This document shows positions 1 to 8,316 of a DNA stretch of 64,000 nucleotides, piece after piece; positions within the stretch are counted from its first letter, which is position 1, and the number at the start of each line of letters is the position of its first letter. Source of the stretch: Schizochytrium sp. CCTCC M209059 (taxonomy: Eukaryota; Sar; Bigyra; Thraustochytrida; Thraustochytriidae); NCBI GenBank assembly GCA_000818945.1, contig KN805372.1, positions 870,125 through 934,124 on the forward strand, given 5' to 3'. Below the pieces are notes generated by a model. It was not told where the DNA came from, did no database searches, and was given only the letters and a program-made list of their open reading frames with translations. Made by a program: the position numbers and the translations under genes.

Positions 1-1
1 T

Positions 2-268
2 GACCGCAACGCTCAATTCACGCGCGAAAAAGCCAATTTCCAGCAGGTGGATGGCAAGCGTAAGTTTCTTGACTTGGCGGTCGGCCTTGGGTCCCACGCA
101 GGACCACCTAGAGTACGCCAAAATGAGTGTAAAGAGCGTCCAAAGGCGGCGGTACGAGAGATCATGCGCAAGGTTCGGGGAGAGCATGGGCTGCAGCTCC
201 GTGTTCTTGGTATTGCCGCCCACCAGGCGTCTGTATGGTGTCGCCGTGTAAGTCTCCTTGGTTGTTAG
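2..268 (+). CDS. 3' fragment of an unrecognised protein (partial at left edge)
   Basis: An open frame runs from base 2 to a stop at 266-268, giving about 88 residues. There is no internal ATG near its start, so if real it is the end of a gene beginning outside the window. The first part is polar (Asp, Arg, Lys, Gln) and the rest is basic. A GT at 60 and an AG at 100-101 could bound a 42-bp intron that shifts the frame, so the exact C-terminus is uncertain. I recognise no family. The region could also be non-coding flank. Confidence 0.25.
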   Translation, partial: DRNAQFTREKANFQQVDGKRKFLDLAVGLGSHAGPPRVRQNECKERPKAAVREIMRKVRGEHGLQLRVLGIAAHQASVWCRRVSLLGC

Positions 269-431
269 TCTTGAGGACCGACCACCTCGATTAACATGTG
301 TGAGTCAAGTCAAGTTCGATCCGAAAACTTACGCGGCCTGCAAAACTTCGAAGGCGGCGCCGAGGGTAAGCGCACGGTCAAAGTGCGCGCCAGGCATTGT
401 GGCGTAGCTCGGGGTAGCGGCGCGGCGTCGT

Positions 432-523
432 GGCAGCAGCAGCAGCAGCAGTAGTTCTTTCCTGGTCCCGAGCAAGTGTCTTGATCTGTTTTGCAAAGAC
501 AGAGAGAGAGAGGGAGAGAGAGC
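432..523 (+). repeat. CAG and GA microsatellites in the leader of the small membrane protein gene
   Basis: A (CAG)n run at about 432-452 and a GA-rich run at about 500-523 lie just upstream of the ATG at 529. They probably belong to the 5' untranslated region. Confidence 0.7.
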
Positions 524-528
524 AGAAA

Positions 529-1026
529 ATGGAGTTTGCGCATGATCTCGTCGCTCTCGTGCCGTCCAGAGCGCGCCTTGTCACAAAGCACCTTGGCCAA
601 AGCATCTTTCTCAGTCTCAGCTTTGGATTGACTTCCGGGTGGATTGGCGCAAACCTTTTCTCGGCCACGGTCGGGCCTCTGGGCCCATATCTCCTGGGCT
701 CTTGCGTTGGATTCGGGCTGTCCACATACATATTGTGGAACACGGAACGAGATGCGGCTGTACAATATGCACAACTCTATCCTGAGGTACTAAGGCACCG
801 CTTGATGGCCTCCTTTGTGGGAATGAAGTTGCCCAAGGAGCTGGAGAATCTCGGGCAGCCTGACTTCAATCCCAGGAGTTTAAGCCTTGGTCCAATGACT
901 TGGCTCATCTTGTCGGTGAATACGGCAGCATCAGAGATTGAGGAGATTGAAAAACGTGTTGCGCAAAATGCAATGAATCATTGTGCAAAGCGCATTATTT
1001 CTAGTCACCAAGAAACGGCAATGTAA
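529..1026 (+). CDS. Small membrane protein of unknown function
   Basis: This encodes 165 residues. The chosen start is the ATG at 529, in an A-rich context (agaaaATGG) just after a GA-rich tract. The frame extends upstream to 430, but that part translates a CAG microsatellite as poly-Ala and is unlikely to be protein. Residues about 20-65 form a Gly- and Ser-rich hydrophobic hairpin, probably two membrane segments (SIFLSLSFGLTSGWIGANLF, then GPYLLGSCVGFGLSTYILW). The C-terminal half is soluble and ends in a helix. It converges with the HAUS1-like gene (264-bp gap). I do not recognise the family. The glycine-rich hairpin would suit a mitochondrial or ER membrane protein, but nothing proves that. 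Confidence 0.6.
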   Translation: MEFAHDLVALVPSRARLVTKHLGQSIFLSLSFGLTSGWIGANLFSATVGPLGPYLLGSCVGFGLSTYILWNTERDAAVQYAQLYPEVLRHRLMASFVGMKLPKELENLGQPDFNPRSLSLGPMTWLILSVNTAASEIEEIEKRVAQNAMNHCAKRIISSHQETAM

Positions 1027-1290
1027 CAGCAACACTTGACTCGAAGTCGAAGCACAAGCAAATCAGCAGCTGCAGCAGTAGCAGTAAAAGAGAAGTTGGG
1101 ATGAAGAAATAGGTGAATCCAGTTGCTTGAATTTTACAAAACACATGTAGAGATTAGCTTCGAGGCCCGCTCTCATTTTAGAAAATTAAAAAAAAAAGGA
1201 CAAAAGAGGTCCTTCTTTCTCAGCCGACTGACCCGCTGACCGGCAGGTCGGTCAATCAGTCGGTTGGCTTGCTCTTCCGCCGGCGACTTT

Positions 1291-2118
1291 TTAGAGACTG
1301 AGCCCGGCGACAAGGCGCTGGAACTGAGTGTCAAGGTTTGACAGGGTTTGGCGCGCTTGGGCAACCTGCTGTGACGCTGCTCGAGCGTCTGTAGAAAGAT
1401 CATGATACGGACGGTGCAAGTCGCGGAGTTCTTTCTGACGTTGCAGCGCCCGATCAAGGCGTGCTCGCTTTTCAAGAATGGCCTGGTGACTGATACGCTC
1501 CAAGTCCACGTTTTGCAGAGCAGCAAGAGCCTCTCTTCTCTGCTGTGCGTACTCTGATCGTTTTATGCGAAAGCTCTCGACCTCTTGATTCAGAGTCGCC
1601 ACGTTTTCGTTCCGCGCAGCCGTTTCGGCCTCGAGGTCCGCGAGCTGTGATTGAAGCTGCCTTCGCCAGACGCCAACGCGCGCCACCTTTTCCTGGATGT
1701 CGGAATGATTTGCGCGCGCCGCATCAAGCTGCGCTCGCGCATCTTGGTCACGCGCAGACGCCTCTACCCACGCCTTCGCGATGGCCGCGTCGCTCCCGGC
1801 ATCGGTTGCCGCGAGGCCTAGTTTTGCGAGGCAACTCGCAAGTCTAACCGCGACGTCGTCCTGAGTCTCTTCTTTCCCCTCGCGTTCATCTCCAGTAGTG
1901 ACAAGCTCTTGCGGCCCTCCGTGCGCTTCGTTTCCAAGCCTCGCATTGAGCTCCTCCTCCTCCTCTTGCTGCTGCTGCTGCTGCTGCCGCTGCTGCTGCT
2001 TCTCGCCGCGGCCCATCGTGCTCGCTTCGCATCCGTTTCTGCCAGGTCTTGTCTTGCGTTTCATTTTGCGTTTTTCACTAGAACTATTAGAACTGCTGTC
2101 ACAATTGGATAGGCCCAT
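1291..2118 (-). CDS. HAUS1-like augmin complex subunit
   Basis: This encodes 275 residues when started at the ATG at 2116-2118. The open frame continues upstream to 2379 without a better start. Human HAUS1 is about the same length (278). Residues about 43-60 are a Gln run followed by a Glu run encoded by trinucleotide repeats; the rest is almost entirely helical coiled coil. The C-terminal 90 residues match HAUS1 as I remember it. There is an EsFR stretch, then SHQ followed by a basic amphipathic helix, a short L-x-P-Y-x-D-L break, and a last helix with regular Ala and Leu spacing. HAUS1 is a core subunit of augmin, which recruits gamma-tubulin to spindle microtubules for branching nucleation. 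The gene is divergent from the fucosyltransferase-like gene. Other short coiled-coil families remain possible. Confidence 0.55.
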   Translation of the reverse strand: MGLSNCDSSSNSSSEKRKMKRKTRPGRNGCEASTMGRGEKQQQRQQQQQQQEEEEELNARLGNEAHGGPQELVTTGDEREGKEETQDDVAVRLASCLAKLGLAATDAGSDAAIAKAWVEASARDQDARAQLDAARANHSDIQEKVARVGVWRRQLQSQLADLEAETAARNENVATLNQEVESFRIKRSEYAQQRREALAALQNVDLERISHQAILEKRARLDRALQRQKELRDLHRPYHDLSTDARAASQQVAQARQTLSNLDTQFQRLVAGLSL

Positions 2119-2430
2119 ACGCCCTAACACGGTGCTGATATTCCACACCATGAGCAGCGGCAGCGTAATGTGACAGTTGTATTGCAGATGGTGGGTTGAA
2201 TTTGATCTTTGTCTCTGCACTGACAGCCTACTGCGATCCGACCTTGAGCCTGGCAAATTACTTGAAGTCGAGTTTGTGGAGCCGGCCCACCACGACAGAA
2301 AGCCGCCGTGGAGAGTCAGACTTTGGCGTTGGATGGTCGGATGGGTTGGCCCAAAAGGGTGTGTCTTTTCGTTCCTCATACCATTGACATTGAGTCAGGC
2401 TGTTGTGTCATGAACATTCTTCGACCGCAG

Positions 2431-2461
2431 CGGTGGCGGCGGCGGCGGCGGCGGCGGCGGG
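2431..2461. repeat. (CGG)n microsatellite
   Basis: About ten consecutive CGG triplets in the divergent promoter region. Confidence 0.9.
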
Positions 2462-2529
2462 GAAGCGTTACAAGCAAACAAGCTCGCTCTCACCCTCCCT
2501 CCGTCCCCACTCTCGTCTACCTCGTCTCC

Positions 2530-2571
2530 CTGCTCTGCCCTGCTCTGCTCTGCTCTGCTCTGCTCTGCTCT
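2530..2571. repeat. CTCTG pentanucleotide array
   Basis: Tandem CTCTG units with one variant at the left end; the translations in all frames are artefactual. Confidence 0.85.
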
Positions 2572-2784
2572 TCCCTGGGCTCCTCCGCAACGGCACGTGG
2601 TCGCCCCCCCTCGAGCACGCTGGACGCGCAAGGGAGCGAGTCCCACTGGGCTCCAGCGTCGCGGCGGTCTGGGCTCTACCGGTTAAAAGCAGAACCTCTG
2701 GAACCTCTGGCTCCCCGCCCAGCACGGACAGCGCGGCCAAAGCGCAAAGCCCAGACCGCGAGCACGGCGCAGACGGCAGTCCGC

Positions 2785-2831
2785 ATTGCTCGCTCGCCCG
2801 CTCGCTCGCCCGCTCGCTCGCCCGCTCGCTC
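2785..2831. repeat. GCTCGCCC octanucleotide array
   Basis: About five tandem copies of an 8-bp unit that alternates GCTC and GCCC. Confidence 0.8.
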
Positions 2832-3172
2832 GGTTGCGTCGCGGGCGTCGCGCGGCGTCGCAGCGCGCGCCGACGGCGAGCGTGCGGTCGCGTCCGCGGC
2901 GCGGCGGGCAGAGGCGGCGAGGGCGAGGCAGACGGTCTCGACAGGGCGCGGCGACGAAGAGCGCCTCGCCTCGCCTCGCCTCGCCACGCGTGCGGGCGCG
3001 GATGCTGAGACCTGTGCGCGGACCGGCCACGCCGGACAACGCCTCTACGGCGGCGATCTCATCTGGGACGGCGAAAGTAAAGACCCCAAAGCGAGGACTC
3101 GGAGCGTCAGGCTCAGCAGCGGCTTCCGCGTCATCGGATCTCATTATAGGCTGGCGAGCGATTTTGGCTACA

Positions 3173-4840
3173 ATGAGTCGCAAAGGTCTGCTCCTCGGCA
3201 TCTGCGCCTTTTGCCTGACAATGACGTGGCGTGCGTGGCTCTTGGGTAGTGCGCTCACAGACGCACTCAACGAGGACAACGAGTTGTCAGGCCTTGAGAG
3301 CGCTTTTGATCCCGCCAACACAGGAGGTCAGAGGAACAATCTTCGTTATCCTGTCGACGAGAACCATGAACTGATCGCAGGACATCGTAGAGGTGATGAT
3401 GGAGAAGAGAACTCAGAAGAAGTGGACGACGAAGAACTAGAGTTTGAAGAAGAAAGGGATGAAGAAGACGAGGAAGATCTAGAAACGGGGGCATCGCCGG
3501 ATCTCACAGAAGATTCTCTCCTTCCCGCGCAACAGAAACTGTCTGTGTTAGTGACGAAGAATTCAATCGAACGCTTGGAAGAGCGAGAGGCGCTCGCCAA
3601 GGCAAAGATGCAGAATCACAATGATTTCGTGACCATGTGGTCATCCAAGAGTGCACCTGCAGCCAAACCAGTAAAAAATCTCGCCATAGAGCGTCATTTC
3701 ACGCACGCATCCTGGTACAAACCAGGAGAAAAATACTTTGTGTATCAGCCATCGGGGGGAATGAGCAACCAGCGTATTATTCTCGAGCAGGCTCTTTTGG
3801 TGGCCAAAGCGCTTGGGCGCACTCTTGTGGTTCCGCCTGTTTGCCCGCACACGAGCATGTTTTGGAACTACAATAAGGTAACCTGGGAGCGCACCGTGCA
3901 AGCTTTTCACGTTTTTGATGAAGTGCGCATGAACAAGGCCGTGCGGACTTTGGGACTGCGGCACATTATCTTGCGGCGTTTCGTCGAATTTAACGAGAAG
4001 CGAGAATTTCCCAAGTGGCACCGCGTAGAGCTTCCGTACAAGAATTCTGAACGCGACCCACCGTACACGACACAGGATCTGCAACGGCTATACGGCGATG
4101 ACCCGAGCGAGGTTTTGTTCTTTGCCAAGTACTCCATGTGGAAGCGTTTTAATTTCACGGACGATGAGGCTGAATACGCGCAGAGCCACGTTCAGCTGGC
4201 TCCCGACTTTCGAATGATGGCCCGCCTCGCCACAGAGAGCCTCTTTGGCACACAACCTTTTAACGCTGTACATGTGCGATTCCAAGACCGCGACTCGGCG
4301 TTGCTCACGGACAAGCTCGGCCCTGCTACCAGTTTCGTGAAGCGACTACTAAAGTACAACGCAACGGAGATCTCCCCGCGCCTTTACATTGCCACGCAGC
4401 CATCACGCGCGGACTCGGCGTACTTTGAGCACTTTCGAAAGGCTGGCTTCGAATTGTATTTTAGTCGCGCTCTGGCCGAAGTTCCTGCCGTGGGGCGATT
4501 CCTCTCGCAATTCCCTCAGAATGACATTCAAATGAGCTTGCTGGGCATTCTGGAACAGCTCATCTGTGCCCGTTCGTCTCTCTATTTGGGGACTGGGTTC
4601 TCTACATTTTCCCGTTACATCCGTATTAAGCGGATCAACCCCGTCCTCTTCTACGATATGTCGTTGCTGCCGATGCGGTATCAGGAAGACATGGAGTTTC
4701 TTCAGAATGCGCAGACTGCGGACATCGCGCGTGCTTTGCAAAAAGTAAAGGTAAAGAACCTGGCCGTAGACCATGAGCTTGCTCTCGTGACGCGGGAAGT
4801 CAGTTGTTCCCGCGAGGTAGTCTCCCTCGTCCCCTGTTAG
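3173..4840 (+). CDS. GDP-fucose protein O-fucosyltransferase-like type II membrane protein
   Basis: This encodes 555 residues from the ATG at 3173. An in-frame ATG at 3002 would add a 57-residue cytosolic tail. Residues about 4-25 are a single hydrophobic segment near the N-terminus, a type II signal anchor typical of Golgi enzymes. A strongly acidic stem follows (about 65-105, mostly Glu and Asp). From residue about 187 the catalytic domain begins with YQPSGGMSNQR, the G-G-x-x-N-Q-R nucleotide-sugar motif of the O-fucosyltransferase fold. It continues with an ALGRTLVVPP strand, the His-x-Arg motif (HVRFQDRD, about 364-371), and near the C-terminus the YLGTGFSTFSRYI element, matching the conserved G-x-x-STF region. 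Such enzymes transfer fucose to Ser/Thr or to glycans in the secretory pathway. The acceptor cannot be told. Confidence 0.75.
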   Translation: MSRKGLLLGICAFCLTMTWRAWLLGSALTDALNEDNELSGLESAFDPANTGGQRNNLRYPVDENHELIAGHRRGDDGEENSEEVDDEELEFEEERDEEDEEDLETGASPDLTEDSLLPAQQKLSVLVTKNSIERLEEREALAKAKMQNHNDFVTMWSSKSAPAAKPVKNLAIERHFTHASWYKPGEKYFVYQPSGGMSNQRIILEQALLVAKALGRTLVVPPVCPHTSMFWNYNKVTWERTVQAFHVFDEVRMNKAVRTLGLRHIILRRFVEFNEKREFPKWHRVELPYKNSERDPPYTTQDLQRLYGDDPSEVLFFAKYSMWKRFNFTDDEAEYAQSHVQLAPDFRMMARLATESLFGTQPFNAVHVRFQDRDSALLTDKLGPATSFVKRLLKYNATEISPRLYIATQPSRADSAYFEHFRKAGFELYFSRALAEVPAVGRFLSQFPQNDIQMSLLGILEQLICARSSLYLGTGFSTFSRYIRIKRINPVLFYDMSLLPMRYQEDMEFLQNAQTADIARALQKVKVKNLAVDHELALVTREVSCSREVVSLVPC

Positions 4841-5315
4841 TTTGAGGTGTTCCTTGTTTGTTTATCGTACAGTCGCGCTGCATTTATTGTGTGTTTCTCT
4901 GCTTCAGAGGGCCTGCTTGGCGCGGGTCCTGGCGTGTGCGCCACGATATGGATATGATACGAAATGGTATGCCCCCCCTTGAAAAAAAGCTTAATAAATT
5001 CTTTATGATTTGCTCTATGTGTATTCACCAGGGTCTGGTGTCCCTTCTTGAGCAAAGGTATTCCGGATCAAACAGCGCGCAAGAGAAAAAAGGATCCAAA
5101 GAGGACAAGTAGCCTCAAGAAACTATCCGGAACGCTGACGTCTCACCTCTCGTTACTCTTTGTAAGCCAAACATTCGATCGTCTCTGCTTTTGCGGACGT
5201 GAGATCACCACCAGGAGCATACAATTACAAAAACCAAGATTAATTTATTATTCTCGAAGGTTTTTTTTTACTGCTGCGATACGATAGGAGAGGATATGTA
5301 CGTGGTAGAACCAAT
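4841..5315. other. Convergent 3' intergenic region
   Basis: This AT-richer stretch separates the 3' ends of the fucosyltransferase-like and glycine C-acetyltransferase genes. It contains AATAAA-like sequence at about 4992. I see no gene. Confidence 0.5.
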
Positions 5316-6614
5316 TCAGTTGATGACCTTGTGCTTCTTGCCAATCTCAATGAAGGCGTCGGCAGCAAAGTTTACATCGTCCTCAGAATGCGCCGCGGAG
5401 ATTTGCGTGCGGATGCGTGCCTCGCCGCGAGGCACAACGGGAAAGGAAAAGCCAATGACGTAGACACCCCGTTGCAGCATGTCGTCAGCCATCTCGGATG
5501 CGAGTCGGGCATCGCCAAGCATGACGGGAACAATCGGATGATCATAATCGCCGCTGAGACGAAAGCCCGCTTCGGTGAGGCGGTCACGAAAAAGGTGCGT
5601 GTTCTTACGGACTTTGGCCACGAAAGGATTGTCCGGCTGCGAGAGCATGTCGAAGACCTTGAGTGAGGCACCGACGACGGCCGGGGCCACAGCATTCGAG
5701 AAGAGGTAGGGGCGCGCCTTTTGACGCAAAATGTCTACAACAGGCTGAATCGCCGCGGTGTAGCCGCCAGTGGCGCCACCAAGCGCCTTGCCAAGCGTGG
5801 AGTTGATGATGGCGACACGTCCATGCACGTCGCAATGCTCGATGGTGCCGCGGCCTGTCTTGCCAAAAAATCCCGTAGCGTGGCACTCGTCAATGAAAAC
5901 AAGAGCGTCATGCTTCTCCGCAAGATCGCAAATGTCTCGAAGCGGTGCCACATCGCCGTCCATGCTGAAAACACCGTCCGTGACGATGAGACGCACGCGC
6001 GCATCTTTGGCTGCAACCAGCTTTTCCTCGAGATCGACCATGTCCATGTGCTTGTAGCGATGGCGCTGCGCCTTGCATAGCCGGACGCCATCAATGATGG
6101 ACGCATGGTTAAGGCTGTCACTGATGAGTGCGTCTTCGGGCCCAAGAATGGCCTCGAAGAGACCCGCATTGGCATCAAAGCATGAGGGAAAGAGAATGCA
6201 ATCATCCATGTCGTGGAATTTGGCAATCTTGGTCTCCAGTTCCTTGTGAATATCTTGCGTGCCGCAGATGAAGCGAACGGAGCTCATACCGAAGCCATGC
6301 GAGTCTAGCGCTTCGTGCGCTGCCTTGACGACTTCGGGATGATCCGAGAGGCCCAAATAGTTGTTGGCGCAAAAGTTGAGCACCTTGTCCTCGCGTCCAC
6401 TTACGCTCACCTTGCTGTCTTGCGGGCTGGTGATCACGCGTTCCGTCTTGTAGGTGCCGGCCTCGCGCATGCCGTTCATTTCCTCGTTGAGGCGCGCTTC
6501 GAGCGTCTGCAACGCGGCGCGCGACGACGACGCCATGGTGCGGCTTCCGCGGACGACCTGGGCGAGGAGCGAGGTGCGGCTGCTGAGCGAGATGCTTGCT
6601 GCCAGGGGCTGCAT
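5316..6614 (-). CDS. GCAT: Glycine C-acetyltransferase (2-amino-3-ketobutyrate CoA ligase), mitochondrial
   Basis: This encodes 432 residues from the ATG at 6612-6614. The first about 30 residues are rich in Ser, Arg and Leu with no acidic residues, as in a mitochondrial targeting peptide. The body is a full-length alpha-oxoamine synthase, class II PLP aminotransferase fold: NFCANNYLGLSDHPEV near the N-terminus, FPSCFDANAGLFEAIL, SLNHASIIDG, the aspartate motif VFIDECHATGFFG, and the PLP lysine in STLGKALGGATGG (Lys about 276). The enzyme cleaves 2-amino-3-ketobutyrate with CoA to glycine and acetyl-CoA, downstream of threonine dehydrogenase. Among alpha-oxoamine synthases the motif wording fits GCAT/KBL much better than serine palmitoyltransferase or ALA synthase. 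The frame upstream to 6890 is open but looks like 5' UTR. Confidence 0.95.
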   Translation of the reverse strand: MQPLAASISLSSRTSLLAQVVRGSRTMASSSRAALQTLEARLNEEMNGMREAGTYKTERVITSPQDSKVSVSGREDKVLNFCANNYLGLSDHPEVVKAAHEALDSHGFGMSSVRFICGTQDIHKELETKIAKFHDMDDCILFPSCFDANAGLFEAILGPEDALISDSLNHASIIDGVRLCKAQRHRYKHMDMVDLEEKLVAAKDARVRLIVTDGVFSMDGDVAPLRDICDLAEKHDALVFIDECHATGFFGKTGRGTIEHCDVHGRVAIINSTLGKALGGATGGYTAAIQPVVDILRQKARPYLFSNAVAPAVVGASLKVFDMLSQPDNPFVAKVRKNTHLFRDRLTEAGFRLSGDYDHPIVPVMLGDARLASEMADDMLQRGVYVIGFSFPVVPRGEARIRTQISAAHSEDDVNFAADAFIEIGKKHKVIN

Positions 6615-8316
6615 AGTCTTTGGCGGCGCGCGTGTTAGCGATTTGCTCGGCGCGATAACTTTCGAGCTGAGAGTGAAGGAGGGTGGATACAATTCTTGCC
6701 GTGAACTGGGACGCTTCAAGGGAGGAAGGAAGAAAGGAAGGAAGGACCGATGGTCGATCGACGTCGAGCATCTGCGAGCGAGCGGGTGCGAGCGAGGGAA
6801 GAAAAGAAAGCAAAGAAGGCGACTCACAGTCAAGCCAAGCTGAGGAAGCCGAGCCGAGGCACCATCACCAGTTAACAAGAGCAACATCACAATCAGAACA
6901 GCCTTTCTCGAAAGGACCTAAGATACAGTCAGTCACTGGCACCAACTTGGATTCTCTCTCCGCATGCTACTTAAACTTGCAGTGCAGTGAGTGCCCTTAC
7001 AGACCATTTGCCGCCCAAAAGGTTATTCTTAAGAGGATGAACAAAAGTTACCCACTCCTTCGCCGCTGCCTCAAAGAATAAGAGATGATCACCGCAGTCT
7101 CTCTCTCTCTCTCTCTCGCATACGCGCAGCAAAAGACGTGGCATTTTCGATCCAATTCATTCGCTCTCTTTTCGATGACTTACTTTTCACGCCTCCTACG
7201 CGAATGCAAACAGGACTCGGACTTTTGCATCCGTTGTGTTCTTTTTCACGGCATTGTGCTCAAGGCACAGGTAGGTCTATTGTTTACAAGTTGAAAAAAA
7301 AAAAACACGTTGTCCTTAAAGTTGCACGAATTCTCTCGAGTTCTGGCGAATCCTCTTTACCCAACTAACTTCTTCGGAGACAACCATGAGCACCAGGCTC
7401 GAAATGGATTTTGGTCAAAACTAAGGTATCACAATTGGAATTTGTGGTCCGTGACTGTGATTTTTGTTTCGTGCAAACAATTACTTTGCTGCCTCATACA
7501 GTCTTGGAGAGCTGCCTGGTGTTGAAGCTTGTCGAGACCTCGGGTGTGGCTTGCGAGACGGTCAAGCTCAACAATTGGGCAGTTAGTTGCTCGTCTCAAC
7601 TTGCGACCGACCACGACGCAGCCTCTACAGCTCTTGACGGTATTGACACTTTCAAGTGTGAAGATGAGATCAAGCGTTTGTGCCAGCTCGAGCAAGCTGA
7701 CATGATTCCCTTGTTAGAAGCTGAGGTTGCTCACGAAGCCAAGGCGAGCTACCCGCTTTACGCTCTCAAGCAGGCCCAGATCCAAACCGGGCTAAAGCCT
7801 TATGGTCATGTGATTCGCCATTGTGTTTCCCCACGAATTCTGCTCTTGTGGGAGGATGCGGGGGCTACCCAGCAAAGAGTCCGTTTGTGAGGCCAGGGGG
7901 TCGAGGATTCAGTACTATCACATGAGCACGCATAATCTTCTTGGTCTTGTTTTTAATATTCATATTACAAGATCCAGACTAACAATAAATTGTATCCTGC
8001 CCCTGGTGTCCTGTTGTGCTTGTTTTCCCACTTTTTATACTCCACCTGGCCGAAGCCGCCAGCTGCGTGCCATATGTGGGCGCGCCGCGGCAACGGAGCC
8101 GGCAGACCACGGCGCCCCCGGCCGCGGATTCCTTGAGACGCTTCTATCGATACTGCAAGCGCGTGCGCCTGCTCCGAGGCTGCATGATCGTCCCGGCAAA
8201 TAATAATTATGGAAAAGCCTTAGGCATCGCATTAGGTCCTACTAGGTCCTACTACAACAACAATAGATTATACTGCAACAATAGACACGTAGGGCGGTCC
8301 TAGGCCGCCTTACCAG
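6615..8316. other. Intergenic region upstream of GCAT, with one doubtful open frame
   Basis: This 1.7-kb region holds the GCAT promoter and leader (purine-rich tract about 6715-6830, CT-rich tract about 7099-7118) and the 3' flank of the SYCP2-like gene. An open frame at 7411-7890 (plus strand, about 159 codons) has a mixed, protein-like composition but no ATG until late. It could be an exon of an unidentified gene or chance. Confidence 0.4.
7411..7890 (+). CDS. Doubtful open frame without an ATG start
   Basis: About 159 codons are open on the plus strand. The frame begins at a TTG and its first ATG lies about 100 codons in. The composition is balanced, with helical stretches near the end, rather than the Arg/Ala/Ser bias of chance frames here. 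A nearby ATG at 7386 runs into a stop after 12 codons. If real, it needs an upstream exon. No family recognised. Confidence 0.15.
   Translation: MVKTKVSQLEFVVRDCDFCFVQTITLLPHTVLESCLVLKLVETSGVACETVKLNNWAVSCSSQLATDHDAASTALDGIDTFKCEDEIKRLCQLEQADMIPLLEAEVAHEAKASYPLYALKQAQIQTGLKPYGHVIRHCVSPRILLLWEDAGATQQRVRL

Larger units (their letters stand above)
2119..3172. promoter_or_regulatory. Divergent intergenic region between HAUS1-like and fucosyltransferase-like genes
   Basis: About 1.05 kb lies between the two divergent starts. It holds a (CGG)n run at 2431-2461, a CTCTG pentamer array at about 2530-2571, and an 8-bp GCTCGCCC array at about 2789-2831. Open frames on both strands here are low-complexity translations of these repeats. 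A TATA-like ATTATAGG lies at about 3143-3150. The region probably holds promoters and 5' UTRs for both genes. Confidence 0.45.

Noticed and set aside
60..101. 42-bp intron at the left edge
   Set aside because: It is much shorter than the two supported introns (102 and 175 bp), and the frame is open without splicing.
430..528. Upstream start for the small membrane protein
   Set aside because: The extension is poly-Ala from a CAG microsatellite plus Glu-Arg from a GA repeat; the ATG at 529 has a better context.
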